Source: Desulfobacteraceae bacterium
GTDB taxonomy: Bacteria; Desulfobacterota; Desulfobacteria; Desulfobacterales; Desulfosarcinaceae
DNA: 7,656 bases
Reading direction: 5' to 3'
NCBI GenBank assembly: GCA_027031325.1
Contig: JALVRI010000031.1
Coordinates: 1-7,656 of the forward strand
Below are positions 1 to 6,006 of the stretch, piece by piece; within the stretch, counting starts at the first letter, position 1, and each line of letters opens with the position of its first letter. The translations under genes were made by a program, and so were the position numbers. A model generated the notes under the pieces. That model was not told where the DNA came from and ran no database searches. It saw nothing but the letters and a program-made list of their open reading frames with translations.

Positions 1-1040
1 CCCAGGGCCAGACAGGTTTTACCCTCGCTCAGGGCCAGGATCCGGGCAGCGGCTCCGGCATCGAAGCTCCCGGGCTCGTTGTTGCCGATGGCGGCGGTCA
101 TGACTTCGGTCAGCTTTGAGGCCAGGACCGGCTGAACCCGGGCCGGGCAGGCCAGGGTGACAAGGCCGGCGCCGGCCCGCAAGGCACCCTCGGAAGTCAT
201 GGCGGCGGCCCCGGTCTTTCCGCGGGCACCTGCCGCCACCAGGACATGGCCGCAGGTCCCCTTGTGGGCCGCAAGGGAACGTTTCGGTAGCAGTTGCCGG
301 ACCAGCCGGCCGTTGATTACGTGTTGGGCGGGGGCAACCCCACTGACGACATGGCGGGGAATTCCAATGTCGATAACCCGAAGATGGCCGGTGTATTCGG
401 CCCCGGGTGTGACCAGATGCCCTATCTTGGCAAAGGCGAAGGTGGCCGTTGCCGTTGCCCGGATGGCCGTCCCGCACACCTGACCGGTATCGGAATTGAT
501 ACCGGAAGGGATATCTACGGCGAAAACGGGCCGGCCGAGGGAATTGATGAAATCCAGCATTTGGGCGAACCGGCCGCGAACCTCGGATTTGAGACCGGTG
601 CCGAACATGGCGTCGATCCAGCAGGAGGCATGCACCATTGCGCTTTTGTGCCTGTCCAGGTCGCCGGCCTCCGGCATTTCGATCACCTCGACATTCAAAG
701 GCTCCAAAAGCTTGAGATTGGCGGCCGCATCACCCCTGACGCCCTCGCATTTTGCCAGCAGGTAGACGGTGACCGGGATGCCCATGCCGGCAAGGTAGCG
801 GGCCATGACGAAACCGTCACCGCCGTTGTTGCCACGGCCGGCCACTAGCGCCACTTTTCCCGGCGCGGTGGCGTAAACCCGCTCCATGAAAAACCGCGTG
901 GCACCCCGCCCGGCGTTTTCCATCAGGACTATTCCGGGAATGCCGAAAGATTCGATGGTCTGCCGGTCCATTGCCTGCATTTCCGGGGCCGTGACAGCAA
1001 GTACGAAAGAATCATCAGACGTAAGAGGTGAATTGGACAT
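1..1040 (-). CDS. nnr: Bifunctional NAD(P)H-hydrate epimerase / ADP-dependent NAD(P)H-hydrate dehydratase (3' end outside window)
   Basis: Repairs hydrated NADH and NADPH in the cytoplasm: the N-terminal YjeF domain epimerises R- and S-NAD(P)HX, and the C-terminal ribokinase-like domain dehydrates the S form using ADP. Translating the minus strand from the ATG at 1040 gives 346 open codons running off the window edge. The epimerase part (about residues 15-240) shows GRGNNGGDGFVMAR at 68-81, DAMFGTG at 143-149 and VDIPSGINSDTG at 175-186. The dehydratase part begins near 243 with HKGTCGHVLVAAGARGKTGAA (259-279), the family's first nucleotide-binding motif, and EGALRAGAGLV follows. About 150-170 C-terminal residues should lie beyond base 1, given a family length near 500. 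The start is supported by AAGGAG seven bases upstream. The gene follows the disrupted reading frame by two bases and ends the leftward train. Identity is secure; completeness cannot be judged. Confidence 0.95.
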   Translation of the reverse strand, partial: MSNSPLTSDDSFVLAVTAPEMQAMDRQTIESFGIPGIVLMENAGRGATRFFMERVYATAPGKVALVAGRGNNGGDGFVMARYLAGMGIPVTVYLLAKCEGVRGDAAANLKLLEPLNVEVIEMPEAGDLDRHKSAMVHASCWIDAMFGTGLKSEVRGRFAQMLDFINSLGRPVFAVDIPSGINSDTGQVCGTAIRATATATFAFAKIGHLVTPGAEYTGHLRVIDIGIPRHVVSGVAPAQHVINGRLVRQLLPKRSLAAHKGTCGHVLVAAGARGKTGAAAMTSEGALRAGAGLVTLACPARVQPVLASKLTEVMTAAIGNNEPGSFDAGAAARILALSEGKTCLAL

Positions 1041-1042
1041 GA

Positions 1043-1324
1043 TCAGCTCCTTGAAAGACGATTTTGGAGTTGTTCAACGGCGATCCTGACCCCGGCCACG
1101 GCCGGTGGGTCTGGCACGACCTGACTGTCCTTAGCCCGGATCAGGGCCAGTGGTTTAAAAGGCTGTTGAAAAACTATTACGCTTGGCCAGAGGGCGTTAA
1201 GATCCTGCCCAAAATGCTCATTTATTACCAATAAACTGCGCTTTGGGGTCGCATTTTGGCTTGCCTGACCTGCGCTCATGACGTTTTTCAACGGCCTGTT
1301 AATGTCGATGGCTAGTCGGGCCAT
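1043..1324 (-). pseudogene. Disrupted short reading frame, probable relic of the 5' end of pdxJ carrying a MITE-like insert
   Basis: This 93-codon frame starts 13 bases inside the end of ybeY and stops two bases before the nnr start codon. Its middle 48 codons are the inverted-repeat element described separately. The outer parts read MARLAIDI at the start and PLALIRAKDSQVVPDPP further on. Conceptually removing the element plus one TTAA joins them in frame into 45 codons. That joined peptide resembles the beginning of pyridoxine 5'-phosphate synthase, whose first strand and loop run roughly LxVNIDHxATLRxAR...PDPxxAA. PdxJ is about 240 residues, so nearly everything after PDP, including the catalytic residues, is absent. 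pdxJ (often with acpS) commonly sits between such genes and nnr, which supports the relic reading. The match is short and was made by eye; the frame could instead be chance coding without function. Confidence 0.4.
1159..1298. mobile_element. MITE-like 140-bp inverted-repeat element flanked by TTAA
   Basis: The ends are AAGGCTGTTGAAAAAC (1159-1174) and GTTTTTCAACGGCCTG (1283-1298), which are inverted repeats matching at 14 of 16 positions. TTAA flanks both sides (1155-1158 and 1299-1302), consistent with a four-base target duplication. The centre is also self-complementary: TTTATT-ACC-AATAAA (1221-1235) is a perfect six-base stem, and AAAATGC (1211-1217) can pair with GCATTTT (1251-1257). It is too short to encode a transposase, so if mobile it would depend on an enzyme supplied in trans. 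Ends reading GGCTGTTGAAAAAC are, from memory, frequent in dispersed repeats of sulfate-reducer-type genomes; copy number here is not visible. It could instead be a REP-type repeat that does not move. Confidence 0.6.
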
Positions 1325-1770
1325 GATATCGGTTCCACGTCGATGATGGCCAGAAGTTGGTTGGTTTTGGCTTCCATCTGTCTGGCCTGCTGTTCAGATT
1401 TTTCGTGGTCGTAGCCGAGCAGGTGCAGTATTCCGTGCACCAGGAGCTGAAAAAACCTTGCTTCCATAGCGATACCGGCCCTGGCGGACTCTTCCGCGCA
1501 GGTGTCGGCCGAGATGACCACGTCTCCCAGCAGGTGGGGATTTATTTCGGCAAAAGGACCTTCCTGCATGGCGAAGGCGATCACGTTGGTGGGCCCCTCG
1601 CGATCCAGGTACGTCCGGTTTAGCTCGGCGATCGTCCCGTCATCCACGATTACGATGGAAAGCTCGGCATCATGACAGCCCAAGGCGCTTAAGACTGCCT
1701 TCGCCTTCTTCCTTATCGTGGCGGGATTGATCGGATGCTTCGCCTGCCTGTTTTCTATCAAAACGTCCAT
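1312..1770 (-). CDS. ybeY: Endoribonuclease YbeY (16S rRNA 3'-end maturation)
   Basis: A zinc-dependent single-strand RNase of the UPF0054 family, involved in 16S rRNA 3' processing and ribosome quality control. The 152-residue product has the diagnostic metal site HGILHLLGYDH at 112-122, the HxxxHxxxxxH pattern with His112, His116 and His122. Conserved upstream blocks are also present: YLDREGPTNVIAF (54-66) and LLGDVVIS (80-87). Length matches the family (about 150-160). I chose the ATG at 1770 because MDVLIENRQ aligns with known YbeY N termini. A GTG nine codons upstream (1797) is in frame but adds a charged stretch with no family counterpart. Either start lies inside the end of the HD-phosphohydrolase gene, so translation may be coupled to it; the sequence GGAAAG before the ATG is a modest ribosome site. 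The position downstream of phoH is the conserved arrangement for this gene. Confidence 0.95.
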   Translation of the reverse strand: MDVLIENRQAKHPINPATIRKKAKAVLSALGCHDAELSIVIVDDGTIAELNRTYLDREGPTNVIAFAMQEGPFAEINPHLLGDVVISADTCAEESARAGIAMEARFFQLLVHGILHLLGYDHEKSEQQARQMEAKTNQLLAIIDVEPISWPD

Positions 1771-4087
1771 TTTTGATCTTTCCGCCGCCCTTTTCACCGC
1801 TATCGGAGTACTCGATCCGGTGATGGTGAATACCGTTTAGGATGGTATTGAAACTCCTGGCAATCTTGTGCAGGTCCTTGAGGGTCAGCTCGCAGTTGTC
1901 CAGTTGCCCGTCGGCGAAAACCTTGTTGATCAGGTTTTGGACCAGGCCCTGGATGCGGGCCGGTGTAGGATTGTCAAGGGTTCTGGAGGCGGCCTCGACG
2001 ACATCGGCCAGCATGACCAGCCCGGCCTCCTTGGTCTGGGGTTTGGGGCCCGGGTAACGGTAATCGTCGATGTTGACCGCGTCCTTGCCCCTGAGCTGGA
2101 CTGCCTTGTCGTAGAAGTACTGGATCAGGCTGGTCCCGTGGTGTTGGCGGATGGTGTCGATGATGGGCTTGCCCAGGCGGTTTTTGCGGGCCAGTTCGAC
2201 ACCGTCTTTGATGTGGGCGATGAGGATCAGGGCCGACATGGAAGGGGCCAGCTTGTCGTGACGGTTCTTGCCGTTTCGCTGGTTCTCGATGAAATAGAGC
2301 GGCTTTTTCATCTTGCCGATATCGTGGTAGTACCCGCAGACCTTGGCCAGGAGGGGATTGGCACCGATTTCGGCCGCGGCAGCTTCAACCAGGGAGCCTA
2401 CAACCACGCTGTGATGGTAAGTACCCGGTGCCTCCAGCATCAAACGTCGCAACAGGGGACAATCCAGGTTACCAAGTTCCAGGAGGGTGATGTCGGATGT
2501 GTAGCCGAAGGTCATTTCGATCAGGGGAGCTATCCCGGCGGTGATGACCCCGCTGCTGAAACCGCCCATGAATGCCAATATCCAGTCCCAGAGCAGCTTG
2601 ATGCCGGTGGCATTGGTGGTATAGAGGCCCACCGCAGCGGCGGCCAGCACACTCAGGATGCCCAGGCGGGCTCCGGCCTGGATGAAAATCTTCCTTTCCC
2701 GGCAATTTGTCACCCAAAGGGCGGCCATGGTCGTGGTTATGAAAAAGTAGAGGAAGATATCGAAGCGTCCCTGGAAGAGGATTGCCGTGCAGATGGCCGA
2801 AAGCAGGGCAAACGGGAGGGCGGCGGCCAGTCCGAGAAAAAGGCAGACCGTCATGGAACCGGTTGCCACAGGTATTGCGTAAACCACCGAGGAAGTGGGA
2901 ATATCAAACGGCCCATTGTGAATGAAAGCCGATGCAAAAAGATGGGACAGCTTGACGATCAGCAGCACAAGGGTCAGCAGAACGGTCAGGAAGACCAGGT
3001 TCTTGTTGTGATCGCGCTGAAAGCGTGCCTGGCGCTGATATGCCAGCACGTAGACCACGATCAGCACCAGTGACAGGATGAGGGCCACCCCCGCTCCGGA
3101 TACTGATATACGCTTGCTTTCCTCCTGCTCCTGCATGGCTTTCAGCTTGAGCAATTGGGTCGGAGTGACTTTCTCGCCTTCGCGTAGCAACATCTCGCCG
3201 GCCTTGATCTGGTAGAGGATCGGCTTGATGGACGTTACGGCCTTATTGCGCCGCAGCTCGGTTTCATGGCGGTTGAGGGTTATGTTGGGCTGGATCAGGC
3301 GCTGGCTCAAGTCGACCACCAGGTTTACCAGGTTGTAGTTCATCTTTTTCAACAGCGGTTGGCCGACAATTCTCACCATGGCCTTGGCCTGAGCGGGGCC
3401 GTAAAAGCGCCGCAGGGCCTTGACGATCCGTTCTTTCTGGGTGACTAGGTCACGCAGAACTATCCCTTTCTCGTTTTCCTGGAGCAGGACTTCCTTGTTG
3501 GCCACCACCCCGTTGTCCATTATCTGGGAAACGATCTTGATTATCAGGGCCGCAATCGTTTCGGAGAAACGTTCGCGGACAAGGATCCGGTAGGCGCCCC
3601 GGCTTATTTCAAGCCCGATGGTCTCTTCAAACTCGGGTTTGAAATCCCATAATAGTTGGTCGAGCTTTTTCCTCCCCAAGCTGGTTTCGGCCCCGGGTTT
3701 TAGCCCGGGCGGCCCATCTTTGTTTTCGGAGCTTTCCTGCCGGCGGTACTGCTGAATGATTTTTTGAGCCTTGTCGAAGGCTTGATTGACCCTGGTGGTA
3801 ATCCTGGCGACAACCTTCGGGTCGTAATCATATACGGTCAGGACCGCCGCGGCCGCGTTTTTACGGCTTTCCTCCGTGGCCTGGGGGTCTTCGACGAAAA
3901 AATCAGACCTGGCCTTGATGTCCCGTTGGGCTATATCCCCGATATGGTATACCGGCCTTTCGGCAATCAGGCGGGGGTGCAGAATGATCAGGAAAATCGT
4001 AACCGTCGCCGCCAGCATTATCCAGCTGAAGATGATCTGGTAATTATCAGCCGGTCTGGAAATATTTATATTTTTACCCTTGCGCAT
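1670..4087 (-). CDS. 7TM-HD family phosphohydrolase (PgpH/YqfF-like, probable cyclic-dinucleotide phosphodiesterase)
   Basis: An inner-membrane phosphohydrolase of 805 residues. In characterised relatives (Listeria PgpH) the cytoplasmic HD domain hydrolyses c-di-AMP; the substrate here is inferred. Layout: a signal-anchor helix at about 18-36, an extracytoplasmic 7TMR-HDED region to about 325, a cluster of hydrophobic helices at about 328-520, then the HD domain. HD-site residues visible are YHHS (His558, His559), YYHDIGK (His588-Asp589), AHIKDG (His625), RQHHGTS (His649-His650) and LADVVEA (Asp695). The ATG at 4087 is preferred because AGGGC lies seven bases upstream and the hydrophobic helix follows soon after; a TTG at 4114 gives nine more residues but lacks a clear ribosome site. 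It begins 34 bases after phoH and overlaps ybeY by 101 bp. The last 40 or so residues are charged, Lys/Glu/Gly-rich and apparently outside the fold. A proline-glycine linker at about 124-134 is encoded by a GC-rich palindrome. Confidence 0.92.
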   Translation of the reverse strand: MRKGKNINISRPADNYQIIFSWIMLAATVTIFLIILHPRLIAERPVYHIGDIAQRDIKARSDFFVEDPQATEESRKNAAAAVLTVYDYDPKVVARITTRVNQAFDKAQKIIQQYRRQESSENKDGPPGLKPGAETSLGRKKLDQLLWDFKPEFEETIGLEISRGAYRILVRERFSETIAALIIKIVSQIMDNGVVANKEVLLQENEKGIVLRDLVTQKERIVKALRRFYGPAQAKAMVRIVGQPLLKKMNYNLVNLVVDLSQRLIQPNITLNRHETELRRNKAVTSIKPILYQIKAGEMLLREGEKVTPTQLLKLKAMQEQEESKRISVSGAGVALILSLVLIVVYVLAYQRQARFQRDHNKNLVFLTVLLTLVLLIVKLSHLFASAFIHNGPFDIPTSSVVYAIPVATGSMTVCLFLGLAAALPFALLSAICTAILFQGRFDIFLYFFITTTMAALWVTNCRERKIFIQAGARLGILSVLAAAAVGLYTTNATGIKLLWDWILAFMGGFSSGVITAGIAPLIEMTFGYTSDITLLELGNLDCPLLRRLMLEAPGTYHHSVVVGSLVEAAAAEIGANPLLAKVCGYYHDIGKMKKPLYFIENQRNGKNRHDKLAPSMSALILIAHIKDGVELARKNRLGKPIIDTIRQHHGTSLIQYFYDKAVQLRGKDAVNIDDYRYPGPKPQTKEAGLVMLADVVEAASRTLDNPTPARIQGLVQNLINKVFADGQLDNCELTLKDLHKIARSFNTILNGIHHHRIEYSDSGEKGGGKIKNGRFDRKQAGEASDQSRHDKEEGEGSLKRLGLS
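3692..3709. repeat. GC-rich palindrome inside the HD-phosphohydrolase gene
   Basis: CCCGGG, a six-base spacer (TTTTAG) and CCCGGG again form a strong potential hairpin, flanked by further G/C pairs. It encodes the PPGLKPG part of a linker in the extracytoplasmic region, between the segments RRQESSENK and ETSLGRKK. The palindromic form in a low-complexity linker is reminiscent of small REP-like insertions within genes, but one copy cannot prove this. Confidence 0.35.
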
Positions 4088-4121
4088 AAGATGCCCTGAA
4101 GGCCGTTTCGGCAACCGCTTA

Positions 4122-5111
4122 TCATGTCAGCCGACGGTTTCCGGGTTCTGCTTTCTCGTAGGCCCGGATGATATCCTGGACCAGTTTGTGCCGTACCACA
4201 TCGGCTTGGCTGAAAAATACGAAGGCGATACCGGCGATATCCTTGAGAATCGTCTTGGCTTCCACCAGCCCTGAGACCTTGCTGGCAGGCAGGTCGATCT
4301 GGGTGATGTCACCGGTGATGACCGCTTTGGACCTAAAGCCCATCCGGGTAAGGAACATTTTCATCTGCTCGGAAGTTGTGTTTTGGGCCTCGTCCAGAAT
4401 AATAAAGGCGTCGTTGAGGGTCCGTCCGCGCATGAATGCCAGGGGGGCAACCTCGATAACCCCCTGTTGCATCAGGGCGGCCACTTTCTCGAAACGCAGC
4501 ATGTCGTGCAAGGCATCGTAGAGCGGACGCAGGTAGGGATCGACCTTTTCGGTCAGATCACCAGGCAGGAAACCCAGGGCCTCGCCGGCCTCCACCGCCG
4601 GCCGGGTCAGTATTATCCGGCTTACCTTGTTTTTGACCAGGGCGGCCACTGCCATGGCCATGGCAAGGTAAGTTTTGCCGGTACCGGCCGGTCCGATCCC
4701 GAAAACGATGTCGCAACCGCGGATGGCATCGATGTATTCTTTCTGGGCTTTGCTCTTGGGGGTTATGGCGCTCTTTTTTGCCGTTATATACACCGTGTCG
4801 AGGAAAATTTCTTTGAGCTGGGTCCCGGCGTCTGAGCTGAGCAGCCGAATGGCGTAATCGATATCGTTGGGATAGATGGGATATTTTTCTTTCAACAGTC
4901 CATACAGTTGGGTCAGCAGATTTTGAACCAGGCCGGCGGCGTCCTGCCGCCCGCTGATCAAGACGCTGTTGCCACGGGCCTGGATACGTACCTCCAGGGC
5001 GTCGGCGATCCGCTGCAGGTTGCTGTTATGTTCTCCAAACAGCTGCCTTGAAAGCTCGATGTCGGTGAAAGTCAGGCGGGTTGCCTGATTGTTTGTGCCA
5101 GAGTCAACCAT
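4122..5111 (-). CDS. phoH: PhoH-family ATPase (YbeZ-like)
   Basis: A cytoplasmic P-loop ATPase of the PhoH/YbeZ family, linked to RNA metabolism and a known functional partner of YbeY. The 329-residue product has an N-terminal KH-like region (about 12-75). The ATPase domain shows Walker A GIGPAGTGKT at 138-147, the family block RPAVEAGEALGFLPGD at 170-185, KVDPYLRPLYDAL at 189-201, Walker B FIILDEAQ at 236-243 and VITGDITQIDLP at 264-275. The start is uncertain. The frame stays open to a GTG at 5228, but the extra 39 residues look unlike the family. The ATG at 5111 gives a typical length (320-350) and places LTFTDIELSRQLFG near the N terminus, though its only purine-rich site (AGGGGGG) is about 15 bases away. 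A TTG at 5123 lies 3 bases after that same site and would add four residues. It is the first gene of the leftward train. Confidence 0.95.
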   Translation of the reverse strand: MVDSGTNNQATRLTFTDIELSRQLFGEHNSNLQRIADALEVRIQARGNSVLISGRQDAAGLVQNLLTQLYGLLKEKYPIYPNDIDYAIRLLSSDAGTQLKEIFLDTVYITAKKSAITPKSKAQKEYIDAIRGCDIVFGIGPAGTGKTYLAMAMAVAALVKNKVSRIILTRPAVEAGEALGFLPGDLTEKVDPYLRPLYDALHDMLRFEKVAALMQQGVIEVAPLAFMRGRTLNDAFIILDEAQNTTSEQMKMFLTRMGFRSKAVITGDITQIDLPASKVSGLVEAKTILKDIAGIAFVFFSQADVVRHKLVQDIIRAYEKAEPGNRRLT

Positions 5112-5241
5112 TGGCCGGTTTGTCAATACCCCCCTGAAAAATTGTCGGCCACCTGGGCCATACAGCCGATCTAGAAACAAATAGCCAACTTTTGGCCCTA
5201 ATGCAAACCTCAATTCAAGCTGAGTCACATCAAAATAAAAA

Positions 5242-5256
5242 ACAATAAGTTATTGT
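5242..5256. promoter_or_regulatory. Perfect 15-bp palindrome, candidate operator
   Basis: ACAATAAGTTATTGT is a perfect inverted repeat of seven bases around a central G. It sits in the A+T-rich core of the divergent intergenic region and ends one base into the candidate rightward -35 element. Symmetry and position suit a dimeric transcription factor that could control both directions. No regulator gene is adjacent, and I do not recognise the site. Confidence 0.35.
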
Positions 5257-5268
5257 GAGGAATCCATT

Positions 5269-5382
5269 GTGCCGGGATTAAAAACCTTGACGCTCAGATA
5301 CGGCTTTGTTAGCGTCCTGAACTTCGAGTACGGCTTTGACTCGGATTACGCCCGGCTCTTCAATCCAGGGCTTGGCCGGTGA
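5269..5382 (+). CDS. Possible 37-codon small ORF upstream of cvpA
   Basis: A GTG at 5269 preceded by GAGG nine bases upstream opens 37 codons ending in TGA at 5380. The predicted peptide is MPGLKTLTLRYGF followed by VSVLNFEYGFDSDYARLF and a short tail; it has two YGF units ten residues apart and no recognisable domain. The stop overlaps a GTG at 5379 that is in frame with cvpA, so it could act as a leader peptide coupled to a longer cvpA form. The repeated TACGGCTTTG that creates the YGF pairs also forms hairpin loops, so the constraint may be on RNA or DNA and the reading frame may be incidental. Confidence 0.2.
   Translation: MPGLKTLTLRYGFVSVLNFEYGFDSDYARLFNPGLGR
5289..5343 (+). promoter_or_regulatory. 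Two adjacent potential stem-loops sharing a loop sequence
   Basis: GACGCT (5289-5294) pairs with AGCGTC (5311-5316), and CGAGT (5325-5329) pairs with ACTCG (5339-5343). Both loops contain the same nine bases, ACGGCTTTG (5300-5308 and 5330-5338), with copies exactly 30 bp apart. The arrangement lies between the A+T-rich promoter region and cvpA, so it would be in the cvpA leader if transcription starts upstream. It matches no riboswitch I recognise, and the stems are short. Confidence 0.3.
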
Positions 5383-5426
5383 TAGGGCCGGCAACTCGCC
5401 CTGACTGGCTTCAGGTTTTTATCGCC

Positions 5427-5954
5427 ATGAATCCTTTTGACATTTTGCTTGCCGTAATCGCTGTCTACTGCTTGGTGAGGGGGATTTTCAGGGGGCTGGT
5501 AAAAGAAATTTCATCCATCATCGGAGTGATAGGTGGTTTTTATGCCGGCTATACATTTTACCCCACCCTGGCGGGCACGATCGGCAAGATTTTTTCCAAC
5601 CCGGCCTACGCCCGGCTGGTGGCCTTTCTTCTGATTTTCATAGGGGTTTACTTGGCCATAAGTATCTGTGGCGTCATAATCAAGTATTTCATGAATATAG
5701 TCTATCTGGGGTGGATCGACAGGATCGGCGGGGCGCTTTTTGGCCTGGCCAAGGCGGTATTGATCGCCGCGGTATTGGTGATAGCATTCACCGCTTTTTT
5801 ACCCCGCAATACCCCCCTGATTAAAGAGAGTCTGCTTGCCAGGCCCACAATGGTGATCTCTGAAACCATGGCCAAGATCACTTCCACTAACCTCAAACGG
5901 ACCTTCATGTCCAAGGCCCGGACAGTTAAACAGAAGTGGGCCGTTCAGAAATGA
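5427..5954 (+). CDS. cvpA: CvpA-family inner-membrane protein
   Basis: A 175-residue membrane protein of the CvpA (colicin V production) family; its molecular role is unsettled, with links in other bacteria to envelope integrity and resistance to bile salts. The N terminus MNPFDILLAVIAVYCLVRGIFRGLVKE is the family signature: a first helix followed by the RGxxRGLVKE turn. Hydrophobic segments lie at about 4-18, 28-45, 63-86 and 102-125, then a basic cytoplasmic tail (about 126-175) ends in KQKWAVQK. I chose the ATG at 5427 because it places the signature at residue 1; a GTG at 5379 would add 16 residues not typical of the family. The ribosome site is weak (AGG about 11 bases upstream). It is the first gene of a rightward pair with mazG, 52 bases apart. 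Confidence 0.88.
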   Translation: MNPFDILLAVIAVYCLVRGIFRGLVKEISSIIGVIGGFYAGYTFYPTLAGTIGKIFSNPAYARLVAFLLIFIGVYLAISICGVIIKYFMNIVYLGWIDRIGGALFGLAKAVLIAAVLVIAFTAFLPRNTPLIKESLLARPTMVISETMAKITSTNLKRTFMSKARTVKQKWAVQK

Positions 5955-6006
5955 AGACCGTTTCTGTGACGTTTTGTTCCCCGCGACTTGAGACAGGACC
6001 TGGAAA

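Larger units (their letters stand above)
5112..5426. promoter_or_regulatory. Divergent intergenic region between phoH and cvpA
   Basis: About 315 bp separate the two divergent transcription units, so promoters for both should lie here. The stretch 5222-5260 is strikingly A+T-rich against the surrounding GC-rich coding DNA. A plausible rightward promoter is TTGTGA (5254-5259), 17 bases, then GATTAA. A plausible leftward one is TTGCAT and TATTTG 17 bases apart, reading on the minus strand around 5200-5172. Both match the sigma-70 consensus only partly. The region also holds a 15-bp palindrome, two hairpins with a shared loop sequence, and a short reading frame, each listed separately. Confidence 0.4.

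Noticed and set aside
19..477. 152-codon minus-strand frame at the left end
   Set aside because: It is in a different frame from nnr over the same bases. The nnr frame carries the epimerase and dehydratase motifs; this one is Arg/Pro-rich noise.
294..848. 184-codon plus-strand open frame opposite nnr
   Set aside because: Antisense shadow of nnr; no recognisable domain or convincing ribosome site.
1868..3073. 401-codon plus-strand open frame opposite the HD-phosphohydrolase gene
   Set aside because: The opposite strand encodes a clear 7TM-HD protein with intact motifs. The plus-strand translation is compositionally odd (Gly, Asp, Gln-rich) with no domain, as expected of an antisense shadow in GC-rich DNA.
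4383..4835. 150-codon plus-strand open frame opposite phoH
   Set aside because: Antisense to the highly conserved PhoH ATPase domain; composition and lack of motifs mark it as a shadow.
5375..5392. GCCGG/CCGGC hairpin just before cvpA as a terminator or attenuator
   Set aside because: Stem is only five pairs and is not followed by a T run; GGCC-rich repeats of this kind are common here by composition.
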